From JBAOHV01 sp037045265 (GTDB lineage: Bacteria; Actinomycetota; Acidimicrobiia; Acidimicrobiales; Microtrichaceae): 64,000 nt of DNA. Positions 12,668 through 21,107 of the stretch are shown here, piece by piece. The notes beneath the pieces were generated by a model that saw only the letters and a program-made list of their open reading frames with translations, did not search any database and had not been told where the DNA came from. The stretch's first letter is position 1, and each line of letters starts with the position of its first letter. Location: positions 1 through 64,000 of the forward strand of contig JBAOHV010000015.1 in assembly GCA_037045265.1 (NCBI GenBank), written 5' to 3'. The position numbers and the translations under genes are program-made.

Positions 12668-13959
12668 CGTTGTACCTCTCCATCGATCACGACCTGCTCT
12701 CCGAACAGGAAGGTGTGGCGCACTGCACCCCGGACCTGGCGCCCCACATAGGGGACGTTGCGACTCCGCGAGGCACCGCCGCTGGCGTCGATCGTCCAGC
12801 GGTGATCGGGGTCGATCACACACAGGTTCGCAGGTGCTCCCTCGGTGACCGTCCGGCCGTGCTGATCGAGCCCGGCGATCCGCGCGGGGCGCCACGACAG
12901 CGCGGCGAGCACGTCTGCGTCGGTCATGCCGGTGCCGCCGTCGACCAGCTGGGTGAAGGCCAGCGCCAGCGCGTACTCCAGCCCGAGCATGCCCGGCGGA
13001 GCGTGGTCGAAGGGGCGCTCCTTGTCCTCGGGCGTGTGCGGAGCGTGGTCGGTCGCGATCGCGTCGAGCACGCCCGAGGCGAGCCCCTCGGCGATCGCTG
13101 CCACGTCGCTGTCGGTGCGCAGCGGCGGGTGCACCTTGAAGGTGGCGTCGTACCCTGCGCAGCAGGCGTCGGTGAGCGTGAAGTGGTGCGGGGCGGCTTC
13201 GGCGGTGAGCGCCAGGCCCCCGGCCTTCGCTGCGGCGATCATCGCGACCGACCCGGCTGTCGACATGTGCTGGAAGTGGATCCTTGCACCGGTCAGACGA
13301 GCCAGCGCGATGTCGCGCATGACCATCAGCTCCTCGGCCTCGCTCGGCTGGCCCGGGAGGCCGAGACGGCTGGACCACTCCCCCTCGTGCATGCAGGTGC
13401 CTTCGGACAGAGACGAGACCTCGCAGTGCTGGGCGAGGGTCACGCCGAGTCCCGATGCATACTCCAGCGCCCGACGCATCAGACGGTCGTCCTGCACACC
13501 CGTTCCGTCGTCGGTGAAGATCCGCACGCCGAGCTCTGCCATCTCCGCCATCGGCGCGAGCTGCTCCCCTGCCCGCCCGACGGTGATGGCCCCCGACGTG
13601 TGCACGTCGCACACCGAGGCACGACCGAGCTCGAGCACCTCACGCACGACGGCGGCGCAGTCGATCGCCGGCGTCGTGTTCGGCATGGCAAGCACGGCGG
13701 TGTAGCCGCCGAGGGCCGCCGCTCTCGCTCCGGTCTCGACGGTCTCGGCATCTTCGCGACCGGGTTGGCGCAGGTGGGTGTGGAGGTCGACGAGTCCGGG
13801 AGCGATGATGCAGCCGCCGGCGTCGACCTCGTGGTCCGCCTGGAGTCCCTGGCCGACCGCGGCGATCCGGCCGTCGACGATCGCCACGTCGCCGTGGCGG
13901 ACACCGGTCTCGTCGATGATCCGCCCGCCCCTCAGGACCGTGCTCGTGGAAGTGCTCAT
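12664..13959 (-). CDS. pyrC: Dihydroorotase (type I)
   Basis: Cyclises carbamoyl aspartate to dihydroorotate. 431 residues, intact. Metal-binding His pair in VDLHTHLRQPG (about residue 60), substrate region AVLAMPNTTPAID, and the later ligands in ITVGRAGEQL, FQHMSTAGSV and the catalytic Asp in AIATDHAPHTPEDKERPFD. The C-terminal amidohydrolase beta-sandwich ends with FLFGEQVVIDGEVQR. ATG at 13959 overlaps the pyrB stop by four bases and its own stop overlaps carA, so it sits in a coupled chain pyrR-pyrB-pyrC-carA. Confidence 0.96.
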   Translation of the reverse strand: MSTSTSTVLRGGRIIDETGVRHGDVAIVDGRIAAVGQGLQADHEVDAGGCIIAPGLVDLHTHLRQPGREDAETVETGARAAALGGYTAVLAMPNTTPAIDCAAVVREVLELGRASVCDVHTSGAITVGRAGEQLAPMAEMAELGVRIFTDDGTGVQDDRLMRRALEYASGLGVTLAQHCEVSSLSEGTCMHEGEWSSRLGLPGQPSEAEELMVMRDIALARLTGARIHFQHMSTAGSVAMIAAAKAGGLALTAEAAPHHFTLTDACCAGYDATFKVHPPLRTDSDVAAIAEGLASGVLDAIATDHAPHTPEDKERPFDHAPPGMLGLEYALALAFTQLVDGGTGMTDADVLAALSWRPARIAGLDQHGRTVTEGAPANLCVIDPDHRWTIDASGGASRSRNVPYVGRQVRGAVRHTFLFGEQVVIDGEVQR

Positions 13960-14942
13960 GACGGCTCCTCGGTGCTCTGGTTCAGGTGGCGACCGGATCC
14001 GAGCAGCATGAACAGCACCGCCATCCGTACAGCGACACCGTTCGCCACCTGCTCGGTGATGACGGCGTTCGACTGGTCGGCGACCTCGCTCGCGATCTCG
14101 ACGCCACGGTTCATGGGACCGGGGTGCATGATGATCGCCCCCGGGTCCAGCCGCGCCGCCCGTTCGACGCTCAGGCCGTACCCCGCCGTGTACTCCCGCA
14201 GCGACGGCACCAGCGCCTCGGTCATGCGCTCGCGCTGCATGCGCAGCAGATAGCAGACGTCGACGTTCTCGAGCACCGGGTCGAGGCGGTGGCTGACCTC
14301 GACGTCCCACGCGGTGGTGTCTGACGGCAGCAGGGTCGGAGGTGCGACCAGCGTCACCTTCGCCCCGAGCTTCGTGAAGATCTCGATGTCGGACCGCGCG
14401 ACCCGCGAATGCTTGACGTCACCGACGATCGCCACATGGCGACCGTGCAGATCCCCGAGATGAGCTCGTGCGGTGTAGGCGTCGAGCAGCGCTTGGGTCG
14501 GATGCTGATGCCACCCATCACCGGCATTCACCACAGCGGCATTGGTCCAGCGAGCGATCTGCGCGGGCACCCCCGATGACATGTGACGCACGATCACTGC
14601 GTCGATCCCCATGGCTTCGATCGTCTCTATCGTGTCCCGTACGGATTCGCCCTTGTTGACCGACGACGACGACACAGCGAACGACATGGTGTCAGCGGAC
14701 AACCTCTTGGCTGCGGTGTCGAAGCTGAGCCGTGTACGGGTCGAGTCCTCGAAGAACAACGACACGACAGTCCGTCCTCGCAGTGCCGGGACCTTCGGGA
14801 TGGCGCGCTGACCGACCTCGACGAACGTGTCGGTCAGATCGAGGAGCTCGACGACCTGTTCGCGGGTCAGGTCATCGACGGCGAGGAGATGCCGGGTCGT
14901 GTCCACCGGCTTGGTGGCCTCTGCGAATCCGGTGGTGCTCAC
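13956..14942 (-). CDS. pyrB: Aspartate carbamoyltransferase catalytic subunit
   Basis: Joins carbamoyl phosphate and aspartate. 328 residues, intact. FFEDSTRTRLSFDTAAKRL is the carbamoyl-phosphate motif (STRTR), SVNKGES is the mobile lysine loop, HPTQALLDAYT the second phosphate/carbamoyl site, and PGPMNRGVEI the C-terminal motif. GTG at 14942 overlaps the pyrR stop (GTGA). No pyrI-like regulatory subunit is next to it, consistent with control by PyrR instead. Residues before the conserved LLAVDDLT are a short extension. Confidence 0.96.
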   Translation of the reverse strand: MSTTGFAEATKPVDTTRHLLAVDDLTREQVVELLDLTDTFVEVGQRAIPKVPALRGRTVVSLFFEDSTRTRLSFDTAAKRLSADTMSFAVSSSSVNKGESVRDTIETIEAMGIDAVIVRHMSSGVPAQIARWTNAAVVNAGDGWHQHPTQALLDAYTARAHLGDLHGRHVAIVGDVKHSRVARSDIEIFTKLGAKVTLVAPPTLLPSDTTAWDVEVSHRLDPVLENVDVCYLLRMQRERMTEALVPSLREYTAGYGLSVERAARLDPGAIIMHPGPMNRGVEIASEVADQSNAVITEQVANGVAVRMAVLFMLLGSGRHLNQSTEEPS

Positions 14943-15523
14943 GACTTCTGCAGCTCGCCCAGCTCGACGCCCTGCATGGTCACGTCGACCAACTCGTCGC
15001 GCCGTGTCGGCAGGTTCTTGCCCACGAAGTCGGGCCGGATCGGGAGTTCGCGGTGGCCTCGGTCGACCATGACCGCCAGCTGGACGGTACGGGGCCTGCC
15101 GAAGTCGATCACCGCGTCGAGAGCAGCCCGGATGGTTCGCCCGGTGAAGAGGACGTCGTCGACCAGGATCACCACCTTGCCGGTGAGGTCCACAGGGATG
15201 TCCGTCACCTCCTCCGGCAGGACCGGGCGGATACCGATGTCGTCGCGGTAGAGGGCGACGTCGAGGGTACCCACCGGGACCGAGACCTCGACCCCCTCGA
15301 GGCCCTCGATCTCCTCGAGCGTCGCGGCGAGAGCATGGGCCAGATGGACCCCGCCCGTCTGCAGGCCGACCAGCACCACGTCATCGAGCCCGTGGTTGCG
15401 CTCCAGGATCTCGTGGGACATCCGACGCAGCGCCCGGTGGATGTCGTCGGCATCCATCACCTGTGCCCGGGCAACGAAAACGCCCCCGTAGGGGCGCGTC
15501 AGCCGGCGTTCGCGTTCTGCCAT
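14939..15523 (-). CDS. pyrR: PyrR bifunctional pyrimidine regulator / uracil phosphoribosyltransferase
   Basis: RNA-binding repressor of pyrimidine genes that senses UMP/UTP and also has uracil phosphoribosyltransferase activity. 194 residues, intact. MDADDIHRALRRMSHEILE, GLQTGGVHLA, and the PRPP-binding loop VILVDDVLFTGRTIRAALD are diagnostic; DRGHRELPIRPDFVGKNLP is the conserved C-terminal stretch. ATG at 15523 was chosen over upstream in-frame codons because an AGGAAGG ribosome site lies just before it, immediately after the PyrR-binding hairpin described separately. First gene of the operon, so regulation is probably autogenous. Confidence 0.96.
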   Translation of the reverse strand: MAERERRLTRPYGGVFVARAQVMDADDIHRALRRMSHEILERNHGLDDVVLVGLQTGGVHLAHALAATLEEIEGLEGVEVSVPVGTLDVALYRDDIGIRPVLPEEVTDIPVDLTGKVVILVDDVLFTGRTIRAALDAVIDFGRPRTVQLAVMVDRGHRELPIRPDFVGKNLPTRRDELVDVTMQGVELGELQKS

Positions 15524-15542
15524 GGGCAGCAGCCTTCCTGTC

Positions 15543-15571
15543 CGTAGGAGCCTCTCTGGACTCCCTTCACG
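15543..15571 (-). promoter_or_regulatory. PyrR-binding RNA hairpin in the pyr operon leader
   Basis: On the minus strand the leader contains AGTCCAGAGAGGCT (15549-15562), the conserved PyrR-recognition loop known from Bacillus and mycobacteria. It folds as lower stem CGT/ACG (15571-15569 with 15545-15543), a purine bulge GAAG, upper stem GGAG/CTCC, and loop TCCAGAGAGG. The hairpin ends 19 bases before the pyrR ATG, next to the AGGAAGG ribosome site. I see no U-run terminator after it, so the likely mechanism is blocking of translation initiation, as reported for Mycobacterium smegmatis, and not transcription attenuation. Confidence 0.88.
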
Positions 15572-15620
15572 TACAGGGCCTGACCCTAGCACGACGCCGG
15601 GAGAGGCGATCCGCCGTGGA

Positions 15621-16220
15621 TCAAACGGGGCGTAGCTCGTCGGCCGCCGAGGCCAGCACACCGTTGACGAAACGTGCCGAGTCGTCGGTCCCGTACCGGC
15701 CCGCCAGATCCACTGCCTCTGCCAGCACCACACCCCGCGGAACGTCGGGGCGGTGCGCCAACTCGAAGCACGCGACCTGCAGGACGACGAGGTCCAGGGT
15801 CGCCATCCGCTCGAGGCTCCAACCCCGCACCAGCCGACTCAGCACCTCGTCGAGCGACGCCTGGTTCTCGACGACTCCCCGCACGAGCGAATCGGTGTAC
15901 TCGTCGGGTGCGAGGACCTGCGCGGCCAGGACCTGACCGATCGGCAGCTCCTTGATCCGGGACTCGTACAGGAGGTGCACCGCTCGTTCACGCGCCTCGT
16001 GACGGCCTCCGGCGACCGGACGGACGACCGGTGGCGGCTCGACGTCGATCTGTTCCACCACAGCGTCGGAGTCGAGGACCGTGTCGATGACCGACTCGCT
16101 GACAGGCGCGCCGTCGGGAACCCTCGGCACCGCTACCGGCGCTGCGGTGACCGGGGTTCGTGTGACCGGTGATCCGGTGCCATGCGCCCCGAGCTCCTCG
16201 CCCGGGCGGTCGTCGGTCAC
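15621..16220 (-). CDS. nusB: Transcription antitermination protein NusB with N-terminal extension
   Basis: RNA-binding factor for rRNA antitermination, working with S10. 199 residues; the conserved NusB fold starts only at about residue 72 (GGRHEARERAVHLLYESRI) and runs through LEVL-like helices to ARFVNGVLASAADELRPV. The first 70 residues are Pro/Val/Thr-rich, predicted disordered, and not part of the usual domain (NusB is typically 130-150 residues). GTG/ATG choice: ATG at 16220 overlaps the efp stop (ATGA), which favours the long form. An internal start near residue 72 is not obvious, since no ATG or GTG precedes the domain closely in a good context. Last gene of the efp-nusB end of the aro chain. 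Confidence 0.92.
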   Translation of the reverse strand: MTDDRPGEELGAHGTGSPVTRTPVTAAPVAVPRVPDGAPVSESVIDTVLDSDAVVEQIDVEPPPVVRPVAGGRHEARERAVHLLYESRIKELPIGQVLAAQVLAPDEYTDSLVRGVVENQASLDEVLSRLVRGWSLERMATLDLVVLQVACFELAHRPDVPRGVVLAEAVDLAGRYGTDDSARFVNGVLASAADELRPV

Positions 16221-16780
16221 GCCCGCGAGATGAAGTCGCCGGTGCGGGTGTCCACCTTGATCTTCTCATCAGGGTTGATGAACAGCGGCACCTGGACGAC
16301 CAGCCCTGTCTCGAGCGTCGCCGGCTTCTTCGCCCCGGAGACACGGTCACCCTTCTCGCCGGGCTCGGTCTCGGAGACGACGAGCTCCACCGACGCCGGG
16401 AGCTCGACCCCGATTATCTCGTCGCCGTACATCATCAGGAGCGCCGACGCCTGGTCGATCAGGTAGTTGGTCGTGTCGCCGAGCGTCGCCGACGGCACGT
16501 TGAGCTGGTCGTAGGAGCTGTTGTCCATGAAGACGTAGTCGTCGCCGTCGCGGTAGAGGAGCTGCATCTCTCGCTTGTCGACGATCGCCCGTTCCATCTT
16601 CTCGCCGGCCCGGAAGGTGCGCTCGACCACGCCGCCGTTACGGACGTTGCGCAACGATGTACGCACGAACGCGCCTCCCTTGCCGGGCTTGACGTGCTGG
16701 AACTCGGCGATCTGGAACAGGCCGTCCTCGAGGTCGATGGTCATGCCGTTCTTGAAGTCTGCAGTGGAGATCTGGGGCAT
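16217..16780 (-). CDS. efp: Translation elongation factor P
   Basis: Relieves ribosome stalling at consecutive prolines. 187 residues, full length, three beta-barrel domains: MPQISTADFKNGMTIDLEDG (KOW-like domain I), the tip loop HVKPGKGGAFVR whose Lys is the modification site in many species, and domain III ending VDTRTGDFISRA. ATG at 16780 is the only start consistent with the family. Its stop overlaps nusB by four bases, and the M24 peptidase lies 77 bases upstream; this pepQ-efp-nusB order is common in Gram-positive bacteria. Confidence 0.97.
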   Translation of the reverse strand: MPQISTADFKNGMTIDLEDGLFQIAEFQHVKPGKGGAFVRTSLRNVRNGGVVERTFRAGEKMERAIVDKREMQLLYRDGDDYVFMDNSSYDQLNVPSATLGDTTNYLIDQASALLMMYGDEIIGVELPASVELVVSETEPGEKGDRVSGAKKPATLETGLVVQVPLFINPDEKIKVDTRTGDFISRA

Positions 16781-16857
16781 CGTGGCGCCTCTTCGGTTCA
16801 GCGGTTGTGGATCTGGGAGGCCCGGACCCGCCCACGACGGCTCGCCGTCTTGACAGC

Positions 16858-18000
16858 TCAGGCGACCGCAGGGTCCTTGGGGGTGAGTGTGAGACGGTCG
16901 CAACCGTCGTCGGTGACCAGCACGGTGTCCTCGATGCGGACCCCGCCGAGCTCGGGGAGGTAGACCCCCGGCTCCACGGTCACCACGTGGCCGGTGACGA
17001 GGGTAGCAGCAGAGCGGGCCGAGACCCGGGGCTCCTCATGGATGTCCAAGCCGACGCCGTGCCCTGTGGAGTGCAGGAACGCCTCACCCCAGCCTGCATC
17101 GTCGATCACCGACCGGCATGCCTCGTCGACCGATACAGCACTGACGCCCGCCCGCACGGCCTGCACCCCGGCTTCCTGTGACTCGAGCACCACATCGAGC
17201 ATCCTGGCCCGGTCCGGGCCGATGTCGCCCACTGCCAACGTGCGTGTCATGTCGGAGTGGTACCCGTCGACCAGGGCACCGAAGTCGAGGACCACGAGGT
17301 CGCCCTCGGCGATCCGACGTCGAGACGGCCTGTGGTGGGGCTTTGCACCGTTCGGACCGGAAGCCACGATCGTCTCGAAGCTGACGTCCTCGGCGCCGAG
17401 GCGACGCATGGTGGTGTCCAGCTCGAGCGCGAGCTCGAGCTCGGTCGGACCGTCCAGGAGCCGGCCGCGGATCTCTGCCAGCGCTCGGTCCACGATCGCA
17501 CATGCCGAGCGGATCCGCGCCGCTTCCCCGCCGTCCTTCACCAGTCGCAACTCCTCGACCAGGCCGCCGGTCGCGACCAGTTCGCCCGAAGTGAACAGCG
17601 TCTTCGCCCAACGACGCTGCTGTGCCCATGAGACCGATCCCGCCTCGAGTCCGAGCCTGACAACGCCGGCGTCGGCGGCTGCGTCGGCTATGACCGCTTC
17701 CGGATCCGCCGCCACGATCTCTATCCGGGCGTCGACCCCGGCTGCCTCGAGCTGCTGGTGGCTCTGCGTCTGGTAGCGACCGTCGGACACGAAGAGCAGT
17801 TCCTCAGGGCCGACCAGCAGGACGGCTGCCGAGCCGGTGAAACCGGTCAGGTACCGGATGTTCGTGAGCTCGGTGACGACGAGTGCGTCGCATTGTGCGT
17901 CGTCGACCAGGCCTCGCAGGCGGGCAACCCGGGACGCAACCTCCATGGGTGGAAGAGCGTCGGGGGAGAACTCGGGAGTCGATCGTTCGGTGACGGCCAT
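16858..18000 (-). CDS. M24-family Xaa-Pro peptidase
   Basis: Cytoplasmic metallopeptidase expected to cut dipeptides or peptides with proline in second position (PepQ/PepP type). 380 residues. An N-terminal creatinase domain (VASRVARLRGLVDDAQCDAL, NIRYLTGFTGSAAVLLV) precedes the pita-bread catalytic domain. Metal ligands are visible in LDFGALVDGYHSDMTRT (two Asp), HSTGHGVGLDIHEEP (His), VEPGVYLPELGG (Glu) and RIEDTVLV (Glu). ATG at 18000 is 11 bases after the upstream stop; ATG at 18024 would overlap that gene. PepQ and aminopeptidase P cannot be told apart here. Confidence 0.9.
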   Translation of the reverse strand: MAVTERSTPEFSPDALPPMEVASRVARLRGLVDDAQCDALVVTELTNIRYLTGFTGSAAVLLVGPEELLFVSDGRYQTQSHQQLEAAGVDARIEIVAADPEAVIADAAADAGVVRLGLEAGSVSWAQQRRWAKTLFTSGELVATGGLVEELRLVKDGGEAARIRSACAIVDRALAEIRGRLLDGPTELELALELDTTMRRLGAEDVSFETIVASGPNGAKPHHRPSRRRIAEGDLVVLDFGALVDGYHSDMTRTLAVGDIGPDRARMLDVVLESQEAGVQAVRAGVSAVSVDEACRSVIDDAGWGEAFLHSTGHGVGLDIHEEPRVSARSAATLVTGHVVTVEPGVYLPELGGVRIEDTVLVTDDGCDRLTLTPKDPAVA

Positions 18001-18010
18001 CACGTCCAGC

Positions 18011-19019
18011 CTAGGACTCGTCATCGGGCAACCTGAGACGTGCCCGGACTCCTCGGTGGTCGGCGCCCATGGCGTCGAGCACCTCGACACCGTCGACACC
18101 GATCGCATCGCCGACGAGCACCCTGTCGAGGCGCATCACTGGCGGGATCCACTGCGCCGATGGCCACGTCGAGCCGAATCCGCTACCCGACACGTCTTGG
18201 GCGTCCCCCAGGCCCGCTCTCTGGACGAGCTCGCGGTAGCGGCGATGCGCACCGGTCGCGTTGAAGTCTCCGGCGACGATCGTGTCCGCTGCAGCGTCGT
18301 CCAGGGTAGAGCTCAGCACCTCGTAGTCCTTGGTCCAGTTGGCCAGGCCCCAACGGTTGCGCGGAGCGATCGGATGCACGACGTGGAGGGTCGCGAGACC
18401 GCCGTCAGGTCGCAACTGCATCGTCGCTCCGCCGCCACGGGTCGGGATCGGGGTAGCTGGGCCGAGAGGAACCCGCGACAGGACAGCCAGACCGCTGCCC
18501 AGCTCCTTCGGCGCTTCCCAGCGGTACGGGTACTCCGTCGACCGCGCCTGCGAGTCGCAGCGCCTCCGCGTGCCGTGGCGTGTACTCGACCAGGACCAGG
18601 ACGTCGGCGTCGAGCGACATCACCGCCGCGGTCGTTGCAGCCGGATCAGGATTGCGGTACCAGAGGTTCTGCACCACCAGATCTACCGGCACCCCGTCTC
18701 CCGGGTCCCGTGGCGAAGCCATACCGGCGAGAGTCGGCCAGGCGAGCACCATGACCAACGACCAGACCGCCAGGACGCCGACCAGGGCCGACAACCTGGA
18801 ACCCCGACCCCCGTCGCGAGCGATGACGGAGTAGCAGACGGCGCCAAGAGTCGCGGTCGCGGCGAGCATCACGGTCACCGGCAGCGCCACTCCGGTCAGA
18901 CCCATCCACCGGAAGCTCACCTCCTGCAGAGGTGTCGTGACGGCAACCGCCACCACCGTCGCGGCGATCACGGCCCCGGCGACGATCGCCAGCAGGCCGA
19001 TCCGGATCAGTCGTGACAT
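18011..19019 (-). CDS. Membrane-anchored endonuclease/exonuclease/phosphatase-family protein, frameshifted
   Basis: N-terminal part (18405-19019 frame) has three hydrophobic segments: residues about 4-30, 40-62 and 80-100. An EEP-fold hydrolase follows: VVQNLWYRNPD, LVEYTPRHAEALR, then in a second frame TLHVVHPIAP, IVAGDFNATGAHRRYRELV (catalytic GDFNAT) and the terminal GADHRGVRARL (catalytic Asp-His). The active site would face the outside if the three helices are real. A single extra G near 18545 breaks the frame: reading DEYPYRWEAPKELG restores it through to the stop at 18011. Substrate (nucleic acid, phospholipid or other phosphoester) cannot be told. Start ATG 19019; 15 bases after aroQ. 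Confidence 0.8.
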
Positions 19020-19034
19020 AGCGGCGACGAGCGC

Positions 19035-19505
19035 TCACCCACCGGCGAGGCGTCCAACGAGCACGTCGACCGCTTCGATAGCCAGGCGATAGCCCTGACC
19101 TCCGAGGCCACAGATCAGCGCGTCTGCGACCGGCGTCACGACCGAGGTGTGGCGCCACGGCTCACGCGACACCGGATTGGACAGGTGGAGCTCGACCACC
19201 GGCGCGTCGAACGAGGCCAACACGTCGTGCAACGCCCACGCAGAATGGGTGAACGCCCCGGCGTTCACGACCAAGGCGACGGCATCGACGCGGGCCGCGT
19301 GGACCGCTTCGACGAGGACGCCCTCGTGGTTGCTCTGGATGTGACGCAGGCCGAACCCCAGGCCGGCAGCGGTCGCAGCGGCCAGGTCCACGTGCTCCGC
19401 CAACGATGCCGACCCGTAGATGAGCGGCTCACGTTCACCGAGGAGGTTCAGGTTCGGGCCCGAGAGCAACAGGATCGTGCCTCGGTCCGCAGTGCTCGCC
19501 TTCAT
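19035..19505 (-). CDS. aroQ: 3-dehydroquinate dehydratase, type II
   Basis: Third step of the shikimate pathway. 156 residues. GPNLNLLGEREPLIYG holds the catalytic Tyr/Arg loop, QSNHEGVLVEAVH follows, NAGAFTHSAWALHD and VVELHLSNPVSRE complete the active site; the catalytic His lies in the ELHLSN strand. Slightly longer at the N-terminus than most (MKASTADRGT before the first strand). ATG at 19505 overlaps the aroB stop by four bases, so aroB and aroQ are translationally coupled. Confidence 0.96.
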   Translation of the reverse strand: MKASTADRGTILLLSGPNLNLLGEREPLIYGSASLAEHVDLAAATAAGLGFGLRHIQSNHEGVLVEAVHAARVDAVALVVNAGAFTHSAWALHDVLASFDAPVVELHLSNPVSREPWRHTSVVTPVADALICGLGGQGYRLAIEAVDVLVGRLAGG

Positions 19506-20509
19506 CGCATCGCACCCAATGTCGAGCGGACCACTTCGACGTCCACGCCTTCGACGACTTCCACACCGTCCGGGCCGTCGAGCACGAAGGTCAGCCCTCC
19601 GTCGAGCACCTTCTTGTCGCGACCCATCAGCTCGACGAGGTCGTCGTCGGCCAGACCGGCGGGAATCTTGGATGGAAGGTCGTAGCCCACGACGACACGC
19701 CGGTGCTCGTCGACCGCCCGGGTGTCGATGCGTCCCATGGCCGCGGCGAGCTCAGCCGCGTAGACGAGCCCTATGGCGACGGCTTCGCCGTGGCGCAGCT
19801 CGTGCCCACCAGCGGTCTCGAGCGCATGGGCGAGCGTGTGGCCGTAGTTCAACAGCGCCCTCCGGCCAGCCTCGCGTTCGTCCGATGCGACCACTTCTGC
19901 CTTGATCCGCACACACGCAGCGACACGCTCGTCCAGGGGCAGTTCGTCCAGGCGACCCCCGCCCAACCAGTGGTACTTGGCCAACTCCCCCAGACCGCAA
20001 CGCCACTCCCGGGGGGGAAGGGTCGCCAGCGTGTCGGTGTCGCAGACGACCGCCGACGGCTGCCAGTAGGCACCCACGAGGTTCTTGCCCTCCGGCAGGT
20101 TCACGCCGGTCTTGCCGCCGATAGCAGCGTCGATCTGGCCCAGCAGCGTCGTGGCGACGTGCACCACGGCGACCCCGCGGTGATAGATCGCTGCGGCGAA
20201 CCCGGCCACATCGGTCACCAGGCCTCCCCCCACACCGACGATGCAGTCCACGCGGGTCAGGCCCCACCTGGCGAACTCGGAGCAGAGCTGCTCGACGGTC
20301 GCGGTGGTCTTCGCACGTTCGCCGTCGCCGATGACGAAGCTCCGATGGTCCCGGGCGAGGTCCAGCTCCACGCCCACCTCGTCCTGGGTCACGACGGCGA
20401 TCCGACGGGAACGATCCGGCAACAGCGCTTCGAGCTCGCAGAGGGCGCCCGCGCCCACCACCACCGGGTACCCGCGGCTGTCGCCCAGCGCCACATCCAC
20501 GGTGATCAT
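19502..20509 (-). CDS. aroB: 3-dehydroquinate synthase
   Basis: Second step of the shikimate pathway, NAD- and zinc-dependent. 335 residues, a bit short for the family (about 360). GVGGGLVTDVAGFAAAIYHR is the nucleotide-binding glycine loop; GGKTGVNLPEGKNLVGA binds substrate; RALLNYGHTLAHALE supplies zinc ligands, with a second His in HGEAVAIGLVYAAEL. ATG at 20509 fits the MITVDVALGDSRGYPVVVG start. It lies 81 bases after aroK. Confidence 0.96.
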   Translation of the reverse strand: MITVDVALGDSRGYPVVVGAGALCELEALLPDRSRRIAVVTQDEVGVELDLARDHRSFVIGDGERAKTTATVEQLCSEFARWGLTRVDCIVGVGGGLVTDVAGFAAAIYHRGVAVVHVATTLLGQIDAAIGGKTGVNLPEGKNLVGAYWQPSAVVCDTDTLATLPPREWRCGLGELAKYHWLGGGRLDELPLDERVAACVRIKAEVVASDEREAGRRALLNYGHTLAHALETAGGHELRHGEAVAIGLVYAAELAAAMGRIDTRAVDEHRRVVVGYDLPSKIPAGLADDDLVELMGRDKKVLDGGLTFVLDGPDGVEVVEGVDVEVVRSTLGAMR

Positions 20510-20590
20510 CGTGGTTCCTCCGGGGTCAAGGCGCGGTCACTCACCCCGTCGAGCGTATCGCCGCGGGGACCATGTGCTCGTTCGGCGGAT

Positions 20591-21107
20591 TCAGCCGAGC
20601 GCCCGGACGATCTCGTCGGCGATGTCGATCGGTGATGCACCCTCGACGTCGACGGTCAGGTCCGACACCTGGGCGTAGAGCGCTGCACGTTCCTCGTGGA
20701 GGCGGGCGAGGGCAAATCCCGGGTCGCCATCGAGCAACGGTCGAGCCTCGGTGGTTCCGGCGAGGCGCTGCTGGAGGTGATCCGGGTGCGCGTCGAGCCA
20801 GACGACACGGGCTCGCCGCAGCATCTGACGGTTCCCGGCGTCGAGCACGACACCGCCACCGGTCGCTATGACCGCCGGAGGTCCGTCCAGCGCCTCGCTC
20901 AACGCCTCGGACTCGGCGTCGCGGAACGTCGCTTCGCCGCCGTCGGCGAAGATGTCGTCGATCGTACGGCCCAGGCGTTCGACGACCATCCTGTCCAGGT
21001 CGACCGCACGGTGGCCGCCGAGCCGCGATGCGAGCAGTGGCGCCAAGGTCGACTTGCCCGACCCGGACAGTCCCACCGAGCGCGACATGCAGACCGTCCG
21101 TGCTCAC
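20591..21107 (-). CDS. aroK: Shikimate kinase, probably frameshifted at its N-terminus
   Basis: Phosphorylates shikimate. The intact frame from ATG 21088 begins MSRSVGLSGSGKSTLAPLLA, with the P-loop too close to the N-terminus. Reading one base less in CTCGGTGG near 21073 gives HVALVGLSGSGKST, the standard first strand, starting from GTG 21107, which overlaps the upstream stop as GTGA. This is better than the ATG. Downstream: DLDRMVVERLGRTIDDIFAD (shikimate-binding Asp), EATFRDAESEAL (Arg), and IATGGGVVLD (GGG loop). 165 residues from the ATG, about 171 after repair. Confidence 0.9.

Noticed and set aside
12670..14253. 527-codon open frame on plus across pyrC and pyrB
   Set aside because: Shadow of two enzymes with complete active sites on minus.
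15475..15500. CGCCCC/GGGGCG hairpin as pyr attenuator
   Set aside because: It lies inside the pyrR coding region (LTRPYGGVF) and has no U run; the true regulatory hairpin is upstream at 15543-15571.
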